From Microthrixaceae bacterium (GTDB taxonomy: Bacteria; Actinomycetota; Acidimicrobiia; Acidimicrobiales; Iamiaceae): a stretch of 64,000 nt of DNA. The stretch covers positions 62,001-126,000 of the forward strand of contig JADJDU010000010.1 in the NCBI GenBank assembly GCA_016702505.1. Direction: 5' to 3'. A program made the position numbers and the translations under genes. Positions 43,992 to 50,692 of the stretch are shown in pieces; position 1 is the first letter of the stretch, and every line of letters begins with the position of its first letter. Under the pieces are notes generated by a model. The model saw only the letters and a program-made list of their open reading frames with translations, did no database searches and was not told the DNA's origin.

Positions 43992-44111
43992 CTTAGGGTC
44001 CTAGCGGAAAGGTCTAGTCGTCGTCGCAACCAGGTTGATCAGACCGAGGCTCCGCCTCGGTTTAACCATGCCGTGCTTATGGGTCGGCTCGCTATCGGCT
44101 CGCCTCCTTAG
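43992..44111 (-). repeat. Intergenic structured repeat, core copy 3
   Basis: Best-preserved copy with copy 2. On the minus strand it reads GGAGGCGAGCCGA, GCACGGCATGGTT, a perfect hairpin CCGAGGC-GGA-GCCTCGG, GATCAACCTGGT, GCGACGACGAC and CCGCTAGGACCCTAAG. Its last bases form the -10-like TAAGCT in front of moaC, so the element may carry or influence that promoter. Confidence 0.85.
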
Positions 44112-44365
44112 CTTAGGATCCCGTGGTGCCTTCGGTGGCCGTGGTGGATTGAGATCGAGCGGTGAGACGCTGGTCACTGCCCCTGGCAGTACGCGCGGGT
44201 TTCGTAGTACATTCGTAACAACCGCAGCACTCCCGTCATGGGGCCCAGGGGTCCTAGGGCAGGGCTGCTTTCCCTTCTGAAATCCGCCTCGGCCACCATC
44301 CACCCCGTGGAAGTAGGCCCGGACTACGGTCCCAAACAAGACGAAGGCAGGCCCGGAGCGTGACG
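44112..44365. other. Intergenic stretch upstream of the glpR-like gene
   Basis: No gene is supported. It contains a GTGGTGCCTTCGG fragment related to the repeat side modules near 44130, an AT-richer patch with TACATT near 44210 that could be a promoter -10, and GGGTCCTAGGG-like sequence. The GlpR-like gene's own binding site CGGAG ends 7 nt before its ATG. Confidence 0.4.
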
Positions 44366-44821
44366 ATGCTCTTCCTTGTGATCCTGGCAGGTGTGTGGGC
44401 GGCGGTTCTGGTTCCGCCGATCCTCAAGTCTCGGCGGGAGGGTCGACCCGGTAGTTCGGTCACGATGTTCCGGGCTCAGCTCTCCACCTTGGAGCGGGCC
44501 ACGCCCGGGAGCCGACTCAGCGCCGTCCCGACCTACGCCGTACCCCGGTCGCCCGTTGCCCCGCTCGACGCCCGTCGGCGCCGGCGGGATGTGCTGATGG
44601 GCCTGTTGGGTGGGTCGGCGTTCACCCTGCTGCTGGCGGTGGCGTTTGGTGGGTTCTTCACCTTCTTGTTCGTGCTCACCGCCGGTCTGTGTGGCGTCTA
44701 CGTCTACGCCTTGCGCCAGATCCACCTGCGCTCCATGGAGCGGGCGGTGAAGGTGCGGCCCCTGCGGGTTGCAGTCCCCGCTCCTCAGCCGGTACTGGCG
44801 CTGCGCCGTTCCGCCAACTGA
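44366..44821 (+). CDS. GlpR/SepX-like divisome membrane protein
   Basis: A 151-residue membrane protein resembling the gephyrin-like receptor GlpR of corynebacteria (Rv0996 in M. tuberculosis) and SepX of Streptomyces. The N-terminal segment FLVILAGVWAAVLVPPILKSRR has the typical VWAA-LVP pattern, followed by a cytoplasmic loop with a conserved-looking SVTMFRAQLSTLERATP, then two close membrane segments (about 77-115). A basic C-terminus follows. Location downstream of galU and glp supports this. GTG 44360 is possible, but ATG 44366 has GGAG 7 nt upstream. moaA and moaC are inserted between glp and this gene on the other strand. Confidence 0.72.
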   Translation: MLFLVILAGVWAAVLVPPILKSRREGRPGSSVTMFRAQLSTLERATPGSRLSAVPTYAVPRSPVAPLDARRRRRDVLMGLLGGSAFTLLLAVAFGGFFTFLFVLTAGLCGVYVYALRQIHLRSMERAVKVRPLRVAVPAPQPVLALRRSAN

Positions 44822-44828
44822 GCCTGGA

Positions 44829-44863
44829 TCCGCCGAAAGGCAGAGCCTCCCAGCGGAGTTCGG
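44829..44863 (-). repeat. Repeat hairpin module B, copy 2
   Basis: Minus-strand copy of the module at 35149-35183 (about 30 of 35 bases identical). It folds into the same 12-bp stem with loop TCT. Differences fall on paired positions and keep pairing (for example a G-U becomes G-C). Confidence 0.6.
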
Positions 44864-44904
44864 TCTCCGGCTCGCTGGTCGAACGCCATAAGGGGCCGCC
44901 CAGG

Positions 44905-44972
44905 GAGCCGGCCTTGCCTCGGCTCTAACCACTTCGTGCTCATGGGGCGGCTCGCGTGTTTGCTCGCCTGCC
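44905..44972 (-). repeat. Intergenic structured repeat, divergent core copy 4
   Basis: Partial, diverged copy of the core: minus strand GGCGAGC, GCGAGCCGCCCCATGAGCACG, GTGGTTAGAGCCGAGGC and a GAGCCG/CGGCTC stem. It lacks the GCGACGACGAC tail of the other copies. It lies after the glpR-like gene, with module B beside it. Confidence 0.6.
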
Positions 44973-44989
44973 CTTTTGTCCGTTCACGC

Positions 44990-45024
44990 GGAAAGGCCCG
45001 GGTGGTGGGAACCCGGGCCTTTCC
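44990..45024 (-). terminator. Strong hairpin terminator of the CAP-domain gene
   Basis: Perfect 14-bp stem (44990-45003 paired with 45011-45024, GGAAAGGCCCGGGT type) with a 7-nt loop, 22 nt past the stop of the CAP-domain lipoprotein gene. It can also stop transcripts from the other side. Confidence 0.8.
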
Positions 45025-45046
45025 GTGGGTGTTGGTTCTGAGGCTT

Positions 45047-45505
45047 CTAGCAGGTCTGGATGAAGGAGTGGACGGTGAAGATGACGGTCTGGCCGTTCAC
45101 CTTGCCGGTGGCGTACCCGACGCCCACGCCGTTCCAGGTGGTGTTCAAGATGTTGCCGCGGTGGCCGGGGGATGCCATGTAGGCGTCCTCGATCTGGGCC
45201 ACGGTGCCGCCGTAGCCCACGTTCTCGCCCAGGCCGCACCACCGGGCGGTGATGCCGTCGGCGAGGTTGGAGTGTGAGAGCTTGCCGTCGCGGGCGATCT
45301 TCTCGGCCCACGCCTGGGCCTTGGCCTGCGCTTGGGCGTGGATGCCGAGCGCCACCCGACCGTTGGCGGTGCGGTCGGCGTTCAGCTCGCTCTGTACCTG
45401 GGACTGGCCGGTGGTGAGGCAACCGCTCAAGACGAGGGCTACGCCCACGGTGGCGGCGCCGGTGGCTCCCCGGCGGAGAGTTTTGGTGAGGGGTGCTGCT
45501 GCCAT
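45047..45505 (-). CDS. CAP (SCP/PR1) domain lipoprotein
   Basis: Exported 152-residue protein: signal peptide with lipobox LVLSGC, then a CAP domain whose markers are HSNLADGI, GENVGYG and AYMASPGHRGNILNTTWNGVGVGYA. The Glu and two His of the CAP cavity appear present. CAP proteins in bacteria are envelope or secreted proteins of varied, often unknown role (YkwD type). ATG 45505 chosen; a TTG two codons earlier is possible. Followed by a strong terminator; upstream lies a tRNA gene on the same strand. Confidence 0.88.
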   Translation of the reverse strand: MAAAPLTKTLRRGATGAATVGVALVLSGCLTTGQSQVQSELNADRTANGRVALGIHAQAQAKAQAWAEKIARDGKLSHSNLADGITARWCGLGENVGYGGTVAQIEDAYMASPGHRGNILNTTWNGVGVGYATGKVNGQTVIFTVHSFIQTC

Positions 45506-45561
45506 GCTCAAGGTTTCGACATGATCGAGCCGGAACTTGAGCGATAAGACCCGTTATGGGG

Positions 45562-45637
45562 TGGTGGAGGTGAGGGGAATCGAACCCCTGGCCTCCTCGA
45601 TGCGACCGAGGCGCTCTACCAACTGAGCTACACCCCC
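45562..45637 (-). tRNA. tRNA-Ala (CGC)
   Basis: Full cloverleaf on the minus strand: acceptor GGGGGTG paired with CACCTCC including the G3-U70 wobble that identifies alanine tRNAs, D arm GCTC-AGTTGGTA-GAGC, anticodon stem CCTCG/CGAGG with anticodon CGC, T arm AGGGG-TTCGAAT-CCCCT, discriminator A. The 3' CCA (45562-45564) is encoded. Confidence 0.96.
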
Positions 45638-45709
45638 ATTGGGGACGGCTCAGCGTAGCGCGCCGGTCTCGGCGCACCGAACGGCTAGGAGGATCTGTCA
45701 CCACCGCAC

Positions 45710-45723
45710 TGGAACGTGTTCTA
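45710..45723. promoter_or_regulatory. KstR-like operator overlapping a promoter
   Basis: TGGAACGTGTTCTA fits the mycobacterial KstR motif TnnAACnnGTTnnA exactly. It overlaps a -10-like TAGTCT (45722-45727) and lies 32 nt before the ferredoxin start. KstR represses cholesterol catabolism genes until a steroid CoA ester binds; a TetR-type regulator of this kind is the likely reader here. Motif match is certain, function inferred. Confidence 0.6.
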
Positions 45724-45755
45724 GTCTGGCTCGGAGTTCACCCGAGGAGGCAGCT

Positions 45756-45947
45756 ATGCGAATTGTGGTCGACTACGACCTGTGCGAGAGCAATGCGGTG
45801 TGCATGGGAATCGCACCCGACGTGTTCGAGGTTCGAGACGACGACCTCCTCTACGTGCTCCAAGAAGAGCCCGACGAGTCGAGGCGTGAGGCTATGGAGC
45901 TTGCGGTCGCCCGCTGCCCCAAGCAGGCCATCAGCATCGAGGGCTGA
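45756..45947 (+). CDS. 3Fe-4S ferredoxin (P450-partner type)
   Basis: A 63-residue electron carrier. Only three cluster cysteines are present (LCESNAVC and ARCPKQAI), the pattern of actinobacterial single 3Fe-4S ferredoxins that serve cytochrome P450s. A strong ribosome binding site GAGGAGG stands 5 nt before the ATG. The next gene, directly after the stop codon, encodes a matching ferredoxin reductase. Behind a KstR-like operator, suggesting use in steroid or other hydrophobic-compound oxidation; the P450 itself is not in this window. Confidence 0.9.
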   Translation: MRIVVDYDLCESNAVCMGIAPDVFEVRDDDLLYVLQEEPDESRREAMELAVARCPKQAISIEG

Positions 45948-47207
45948 ATGCCCGACAACCCAGGGCCGGGAATGCAACCCAGCGCAGGTCGCCCCGATGT
46001 CGGCCGGGTGGTGGTGGTTGGTGCATCGCTTGCTGGTATCAGAGCCGCCGAGACCCTCAGGACCATGGGGTTTTCCGGCGACCTGGTGGTCGTCGGCGAC
46101 GAAGCTCACACCCCTTATGACCGGCCACCCCTGTCCAAGGAGATGCTCACGGCGGAGACCGAGCCCGAGATCGGCCTTCGAGCGGTCAGCAACGGACTCG
46201 ACGCCACCCTCGAACTGGGCGTGGCAGCAACGGCGCTCCGTGTGCACGACCAGGAACTGGACCTGGCCGACGGAAGGACGATGGGCTACGACGGCTTGGT
46301 CATCGCCACCGGTTGCAGCGCTCGCGAGCTCCCGGGGACAACGGGCATGAGTCGGGTCCGCACTCTGCGCACGCTCGACGACGCACGGACCCTTTGCCAC
46401 CTCCTGAGAAGCGAGGCCCGCCGGGTGGCCGTGGTCGGCGGAGGGTTCATCGGCTTGGAGGTCGCGGCCTCGTGTCGGACCCTTGGAATCGAGGTGACCC
46501 TCGTAGAACCACTTCCTCAACCCCTGGCCCGCGTTCTGGGTGAGCCGCTGGGGGCCGTGGTAGCCGACCTACATCGGTCCCACGGGGTAGATGTTCGGGT
46601 CGGGGTCGGGGTGTCGACGGTGGAGCAGCGCCAGAGTGGCCCGTCGGATGCGGTTCGAGTCGACCTATCCGACGGCGAGACCATCGACGCCGACGTGGTA
46701 GTGGTCGGAATCGGGGTAACCCCCCGAACCCAATGGTTGGAAGGCAGCGGCCTATCCATCGACAACGGCATCGTGTGTGACTCCACGACCCTGGCCGGCC
46801 CCGGAGTGGTGGCGGCAGGAGACATCGCCCGCTGGTACAACCCGCTGTTCGACGAGGTAATGCTGGTGGAGCACTGGGAGCATGCCCTCGAAATGGGCAG
46901 CCACGCTGCGAAGCGCCTTCTCTCCGATGATGCATCGGCCCTCGACTTCTCACCCGTACCTTGGTTCTGGAGCGACCAGTACGACCGCAAGATCCAGTTC
47001 GCCGGTCGGGCGCATCCCGACGACGAGCAGGTGCTGGTGGCCGGCTCGTTGGAGGAAAACCGGTTCTGCGTCGTGTACGGCCGGGCCGGCCGATTGGTGG
47101 GGGTGCTCGGCATGAACATGCCAGCTCAGGTGGTGAGGTGCCGGCGACAGATCGCCGAGCAGGTCGACTGGGACGACGTCACCGCCCAAGAACCCAAGCC
47201 AGGTTGA
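45948..47207 (+). CDS. FAD-dependent ferredoxin reductase
   Basis: NAD(P)H- and FAD-dependent reductase of the rubredoxin/putidaredoxin-reductase type, 419 residues. FAD site VVVVGASLAGIRAAE, the DRPPLSKE motif, NAD(P) site VAVVGGGFIGLEVAASC, and the second FAD motif VVAAGDIARW; C-terminal reductase domain (HWEHALEMG, PWFWSDQYDRKIQFAG). It would pass electrons to the 3Fe-4S ferredoxin encoded immediately upstream (no gap). The first 20 residues are extra and poorly conserved, so translation may start slightly later. Confidence 0.93.
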   Translation: MPDNPGPGMQPSAGRPDVGRVVVVGASLAGIRAAETLRTMGFSGDLVVVGDEAHTPYDRPPLSKEMLTAETEPEIGLRAVSNGLDATLELGVAATALRVHDQELDLADGRTMGYDGLVIATGCSARELPGTTGMSRVRTLRTLDDARTLCHLLRSEARRVAVVGGGFIGLEVAASCRTLGIEVTLVEPLPQPLARVLGEPLGAVVADLHRSHGVDVRVGVGVSTVEQRQSGPSDAVRVDLSDGETIDADVVVVGIGVTPRTQWLEGSGLSIDNGIVCDSTTLAGPGVVAAGDIARWYNPLFDEVMLVEHWEHALEMGSHAAKRLLSDDASALDFSPVPWFWSDQYDRKIQFAGRAHPDDEQVLVAGSLEENRFCVVYGRAGRLVGVLGMNMPAQVVRCRRQIAEQVDWDDVTAQEPKPG

Positions 47208-47211
47208 CGTC

Positions 47212-47850
47212 GTGACGTCCATGGCCTGGATCTGCGCTGGCGTGGCCGCGATATCGGCCATCGCTGATTGGTGGGCGGTCTGGACCGACCGCCGGCCATT
47301 GCGACGGTTCACCAAGCCCGGTGCCTTGGCCTTGCTCATTGCGGTTGCGCTTCTGCTCGAACCATTCGACGAAGGTGTGCGGCGGTGGATGGTGGCCGGG
47401 CTGGTGCTCTCCCTTGCCGGTGATGTCTTCTTGCTCGGTGCCGAGCGGTGGTTCGTGGCCGGGCTCGCATCGTTCCTGCTGGGGCACGTGACCTACGTGG
47501 TGGCCATGCAGTCCCAGTTCGATTCCTGGGCGGGCATCGCCCTGGGCGTGGTGCTGGTCGGGGTTGCGGTCCTAGCCGTCGCCCGTCGACTGGTGAGAGC
47601 GGTGGCAGAAACCAAGAGGGAGATGGTGGCCCCGGTGGTTGCCTACATCTCGGTGATATCGGCCATGGTGATCAGCGCCTTCGGAACATCGTCGCCATGG
47701 GCGATCGGCGGGGCCCTGCTGTTCTACGCCTCAGATGCCACCCTGGCCTGGAACCGTTTCCTCGAGCCACGTCGCTTCGGTCCGGTGGCGGTGATGATCA
47801 CCTACCACGCCGCCCAAGCCGGTCTGGTCGGGTGGTTGGCGGTCGGCTGA
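47212..47850 (+). CDS. YhhN/TMEM86-like membrane protein (lysoplasmalogenase family)
   Basis: A 212-residue membrane protein with about eight segments. Family marks are LRRFTKPGALALLIAVAL, the acidic LSLAGDVFLLG, LASFLLGHVTYVV and FYASDATLAWNRFL, where the Asp residues are thought to be catalytic. Members hydrolyse lysoplasmalogens in animals; the bacterial role is uncertain. GTG start 4 nt after the reductase stop, so it probably belongs to the ferredoxin operon. Convergent with the diguanylate cyclase gene. Confidence 0.85.
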   Translation: MTSMAWICAGVAAISAIADWWAVWTDRRPLRRFTKPGALALLIAVALLLEPFDEGVRRWMVAGLVLSLAGDVFLLGAERWFVAGLASFLLGHVTYVVAMQSQFDSWAGIALGVVLVGVAVLAVARRLVRAVAETKREMVAPVVAYISVISAMVISAFGTSSPWAIGGALLFYASDATLAWNRFLEPRRFGPVAVMITYHAAQAGLVGWLAVG

Positions 47851-47889
47851 GGCCGCCCCCTCCGTCCGGCTGTCCGCCAACTTGTCCGC

Positions 47890-49530
47890 TCAGACGATGG
47901 GTGACTCGCGGTCTCGCTTGGCCGCCAGCACCCGGTTCCGGCCCGACCCCTTGGCCTGGTACATGGCCGCGTCTGCGGCGGCGACCACTGTGTCGGCGGT
48001 GTCGGTGGCGGTGAGCACGGCCACCCCGGCCGAGAATGTCTGCTCGCCGGGCGTGGCCTTCTGAAGACGTTCGATTGCCCGGAGGGCCTCGTCCATCTCG
48101 GTGTTGGGTAGCGCCACCACGAACTCCTCACCACCCCAGCGGGCCAACACGTCTGGGCTCCGCAACGCATGTGACCAGGCCGCGGCCGCGTCGCGCAGAA
48201 GGTCGTCACCGGCCAGATGTCCGAACTCGTCGTTGTAGAGCTTGAAGCGATCGAGATCCATTACCGCGACCGAGAGGGGATGCCCACTGCGACGGGCCAG
48301 GTTGATCTCGTGCTCGATCAGCTCATCCCAGGCCCGACGATTGGGGAGCGCGGTGAGGCCGTCGCGGTGGGCCTGGTCGTCGAGAACCTCCATGCGATCG
48401 AGCCGGTCGAGCGCTCGGCTCGCATCGACGCCCAACAGGCCGATGGCGCTTCGAACGAACGTAGAGGGTCGCCTCGGCGGCTGTAGCCACCTGGCCTCGG
48501 CTACACCGACCGGCTGGTGGAACGGACCGATCGGTACGAGGAGCCGGGCCGCCAGTTGGGGAGGCCAGTTCAGGTCCAGCGTGCCTCGTTCCGCACCGGC
48601 TGGGCCGTTGTCGGCGTCATCTGTGGTGGGCCGGCGTTCGAACACGGCCTCCCCTTCGAGAGCGGTCGGGTCGATCTGAGAGGTGGTGGCCTCGAGACGA
48701 TGCTCGACCATAGAAGAATCCGGTGATCTTCCCGGCTCGACCACCACCATCGGACCCGACGTCGCCTGGCCCGATGGGGTGGACAGGGTCAGCAGCACCG
48801 AATCGGCAGCGGTCAGTTCACGAATCCCGGCGCCCAGCACCCCGAGGGGGTCATCGGTCCGGTTCAGGAGCCGCGACACGGCCACCACGGTCTGCATGGT
48901 CTGGTCATGGGATCTCAGGGTCCCGATCAGGCTCCGCAAGACCACCCCCAGAGCGGCAGCCACGGCCAGCAGGAGGATGGTGCGAGGCACCTCCTGGCGA
49001 ACTGGATATCCGTCGAACACCATGACCGGGACCGCCAAGGCGAAAAGGATCTGAGCGAAGGCCAACGCCATGTCGATCCGACGCCCGTACACCGCCTGCC
49101 AGATGATGGGCAGAAGGAGGAGGACCCCGAAGCCCGTCGTGCCCTCGGCGTCGATCTCCCGGAGCATCACCACTCCGAGGCAGAACGTGACGGCGGGCAG
49201 GTGGCGCCACATGCTCGACAGCCGCTCCCAGGGCATCAACACGATCTGGAAGCCCGACAGCAGCAGCAGGCCCGTCGCCCCCCACAACCAGCGGGCCCGG
49301 TTCACATCGGTGTCGGGCACCGTGGCCATGGCCACGGCCAGGATTCCGAGGAGCCCGAAGGGCAGGATCTGGCGGAACCGAGTCCGCCGGGAGGCGGCGG
49401 CCCACGACACCGCGCCGGGAAGATCGGCTTGACCCAATGTTTCCAGCACCCTGATCTCCGAGCGGCCAGGGTCCGGTGCTTGGCCTTGCGGCGCCACGGC
49501 ATCGGGCTTGGCAGATGCTTCGAGTTTCAT
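47890..49530 (-). CDS. Membrane-bound diguanylate cyclase (GGDEF)
   Basis: Makes the second messenger c-di-GMP. About 546 residues: cytoplasmic start, five or six membrane segments (about 50-210), a GAF-like middle region (about 225-370) and a C-terminal GGDEF domain with the active motif GGEEF. The product-inhibition I-site RSPD lies five residues before GGEEF, so feedback control is expected. ATG 49530 is preferred; the longer frame to 49680 is a Pro-rich shadow over the upstream gene. It lies 19 nt after the phosphoesterase gene. The GAF-like region may bind a signal, unknown here. Confidence 0.9.
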   Translation of the reverse strand: MKLEASAKPDAVAPQGQAPDPGRSEIRVLETLGQADLPGAVSWAAASRRTRFRQILPFGLLGILAVAMATVPDTDVNRARWLWGATGLLLLSGFQIVLMPWERLSSMWRHLPAVTFCLGVVMLREIDAEGTTGFGVLLLLPIIWQAVYGRRIDMALAFAQILFALAVPVMVFDGYPVRQEVPRTILLLAVAAALGVVLRSLIGTLRSHDQTMQTVVAVSRLLNRTDDPLGVLGAGIRELTAADSVLLTLSTPSGQATSGPMVVVEPGRSPDSSMVEHRLEATTSQIDPTALEGEAVFERRPTTDDADNGPAGAERGTLDLNWPPQLAARLLVPIGPFHQPVGVAEARWLQPPRRPSTFVRSAIGLLGVDASRALDRLDRMEVLDDQAHRDGLTALPNRRAWDELIEHEINLARRSGHPLSVAVMDLDRFKLYNDEFGHLAGDDLLRDAAAAWSHALRSPDVLARWGGEEFVVALPNTEMDEALRAIERLQKATPGEQTFSAGVAVLTATDTADTVVAAADAAMYQAKGSGRNRVLAAKRDRESPIV

Positions 49531-49549
49531 GGGCTGGGGTGCATCTCCC

Positions 49550-50692
49550 TCAGACCGCTGGTGGCCAGGTCTTGTCGAAGCAACGGGAGCCGAGCGAACC
49601 GGGTGCGATCCAGCGCCAGGCGCCGGCTGCGGCCCGGCGGGTGGTCTCGGTCCAGCGTATGCAGTCCGGGTCGGTGACACGATGCACCACCTGTCTCATA
49701 CCGCCTTCGCTGATGACGTAACCCGCCCACACCCCGGGGTAGTCCTTGGTGGAGCCGACCTGGGTGGCGACCACCCCTCGACGGTCCCAGTGCCGGTGTC
49801 GGTGGGTGTGGCCGCTGGACACGACAGCAGGAACTCCGGTCCGGGCCAATCGTTCCAAGAACCGAACCGATGCGCGCCGCCCCACTCCAACCGGCCACAC
49901 CTCCTGGAGGGGATAGCGGTGAAGTTGGTGGTGCATGAAGATCAGTGCGATCGAGCCGCCAGGGGTGGACCTCACTGCATCGAGCGCGTCGTCAACCACG
50001 TTGACGAGGCCACCGTGGTTGTGGCCGCCGGTCGTCGAATCGACCAGGACCAGGCGATACCCGTCCCCGTCGATGACCTCGAGCGGGCTGGCCAGGTGGA
50101 ACCCGAATGACACAGCGGCGTCCTCGGGGGACAAGCCGGTCCGAAAAGCTCGATCGTGGTTTCCGGGGACCGCGACCACCGGTACCGAACTGGTGGCCGC
50201 CACCTCGGCGTACTGGCGCCACTGGTCCACCTGGCCGTTGTGGGTCAGGTCGCCCTTGGCCACCACCAGCTGCGCACCCCACCGAGTGGCGCCATCGATG
50301 GCGGCTGCCGTGCATCGTTGCGGATGGGGGACCGGCGGTAGCGGGTCCTCGACGATGGTGCCCCGATGTCCGAAGGACCTCGCCCCTAGGTGGAGATCGC
50401 TCACCGTGCCGATCCGGCTCAGCTCCTGGCCCGGGAGGCGGTCCAGCGTGCGAAGCGACAGGTCGGCGCTGGTCCCCAATGCCGACCCCGAGATCTGGAG
50501 CAGGACATCGGTACCAGGGGGCAGGCCGTGGATGACGGTCCCACCCGCTCCGGCATCGAAATCGACTTCGAATGAGATGGTGGGCCCGTGGGTTGAGGCG
50601 ATGGAGAGCAGGCCAGGTCTCAGTCCTCGCCAGACCAGTTGTGCCGAGGTGTCCTCGATAGCGAACACCTCCAGGTGGGTGCGATGTCTCAC
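49550..50692 (-). CDS. Metallophosphoesterase
   Basis: Calcineurin-like phosphoesterase of 380 residues with intact metal motifs: GTVSDLHLG, VVAKGDLTHNG, VAVPGNHD, FMHHQLH and SSGHTHRHRH. An N-terminal beta-rich domain (first 130 residues, containing SFEVDFDAGAGGTVIHGLPPGT) precedes the catalytic part. No signal peptide, so probably cytoplasmic; nucleotide or phosphodiester substrates are possible. The GTG start overlaps the aminopeptidase stop by GTGA, so the two are co-translated. Confidence 0.85.
   Translation of the reverse strand: MRHRTHLEVFAIEDTSAQLVWRGLRPGLLSIASTHGPTISFEVDFDAGAGGTVIHGLPPGTDVLLQISGSALGTSADLSLRTLDRLPGQELSRIGTVSDLHLGARSFGHRGTIVEDPLPPVPHPQRCTAAAIDGATRWGAQLVVAKGDLTHNGQVDQWRQYAEVAATSSVPVVAVPGNHDRAFRTGLSPEDAAVSFGFHLASPLEVIDGDGYRLVLVDSTTGGHNHGGLVNVVDDALDAVRSTPGGSIALIFMHHQLHRYPLQEVWPVGVGRRASVRFLERLARTGVPAVVSSGHTHRHRHWDRRGVVATQVGSTKDYPGVWAGYVISEGGMRQVVHRVTDPDCIRWTETTRRAAAGAWRWIAPGSLGSRCFDKTWPPAV

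Noticed and set aside
44001..44339. Minus-strand open frame across repeat copy 3
   Set aside because: Its peptide similarity to frames over other copies comes from the DNA repeat itself; frames differ between copies.
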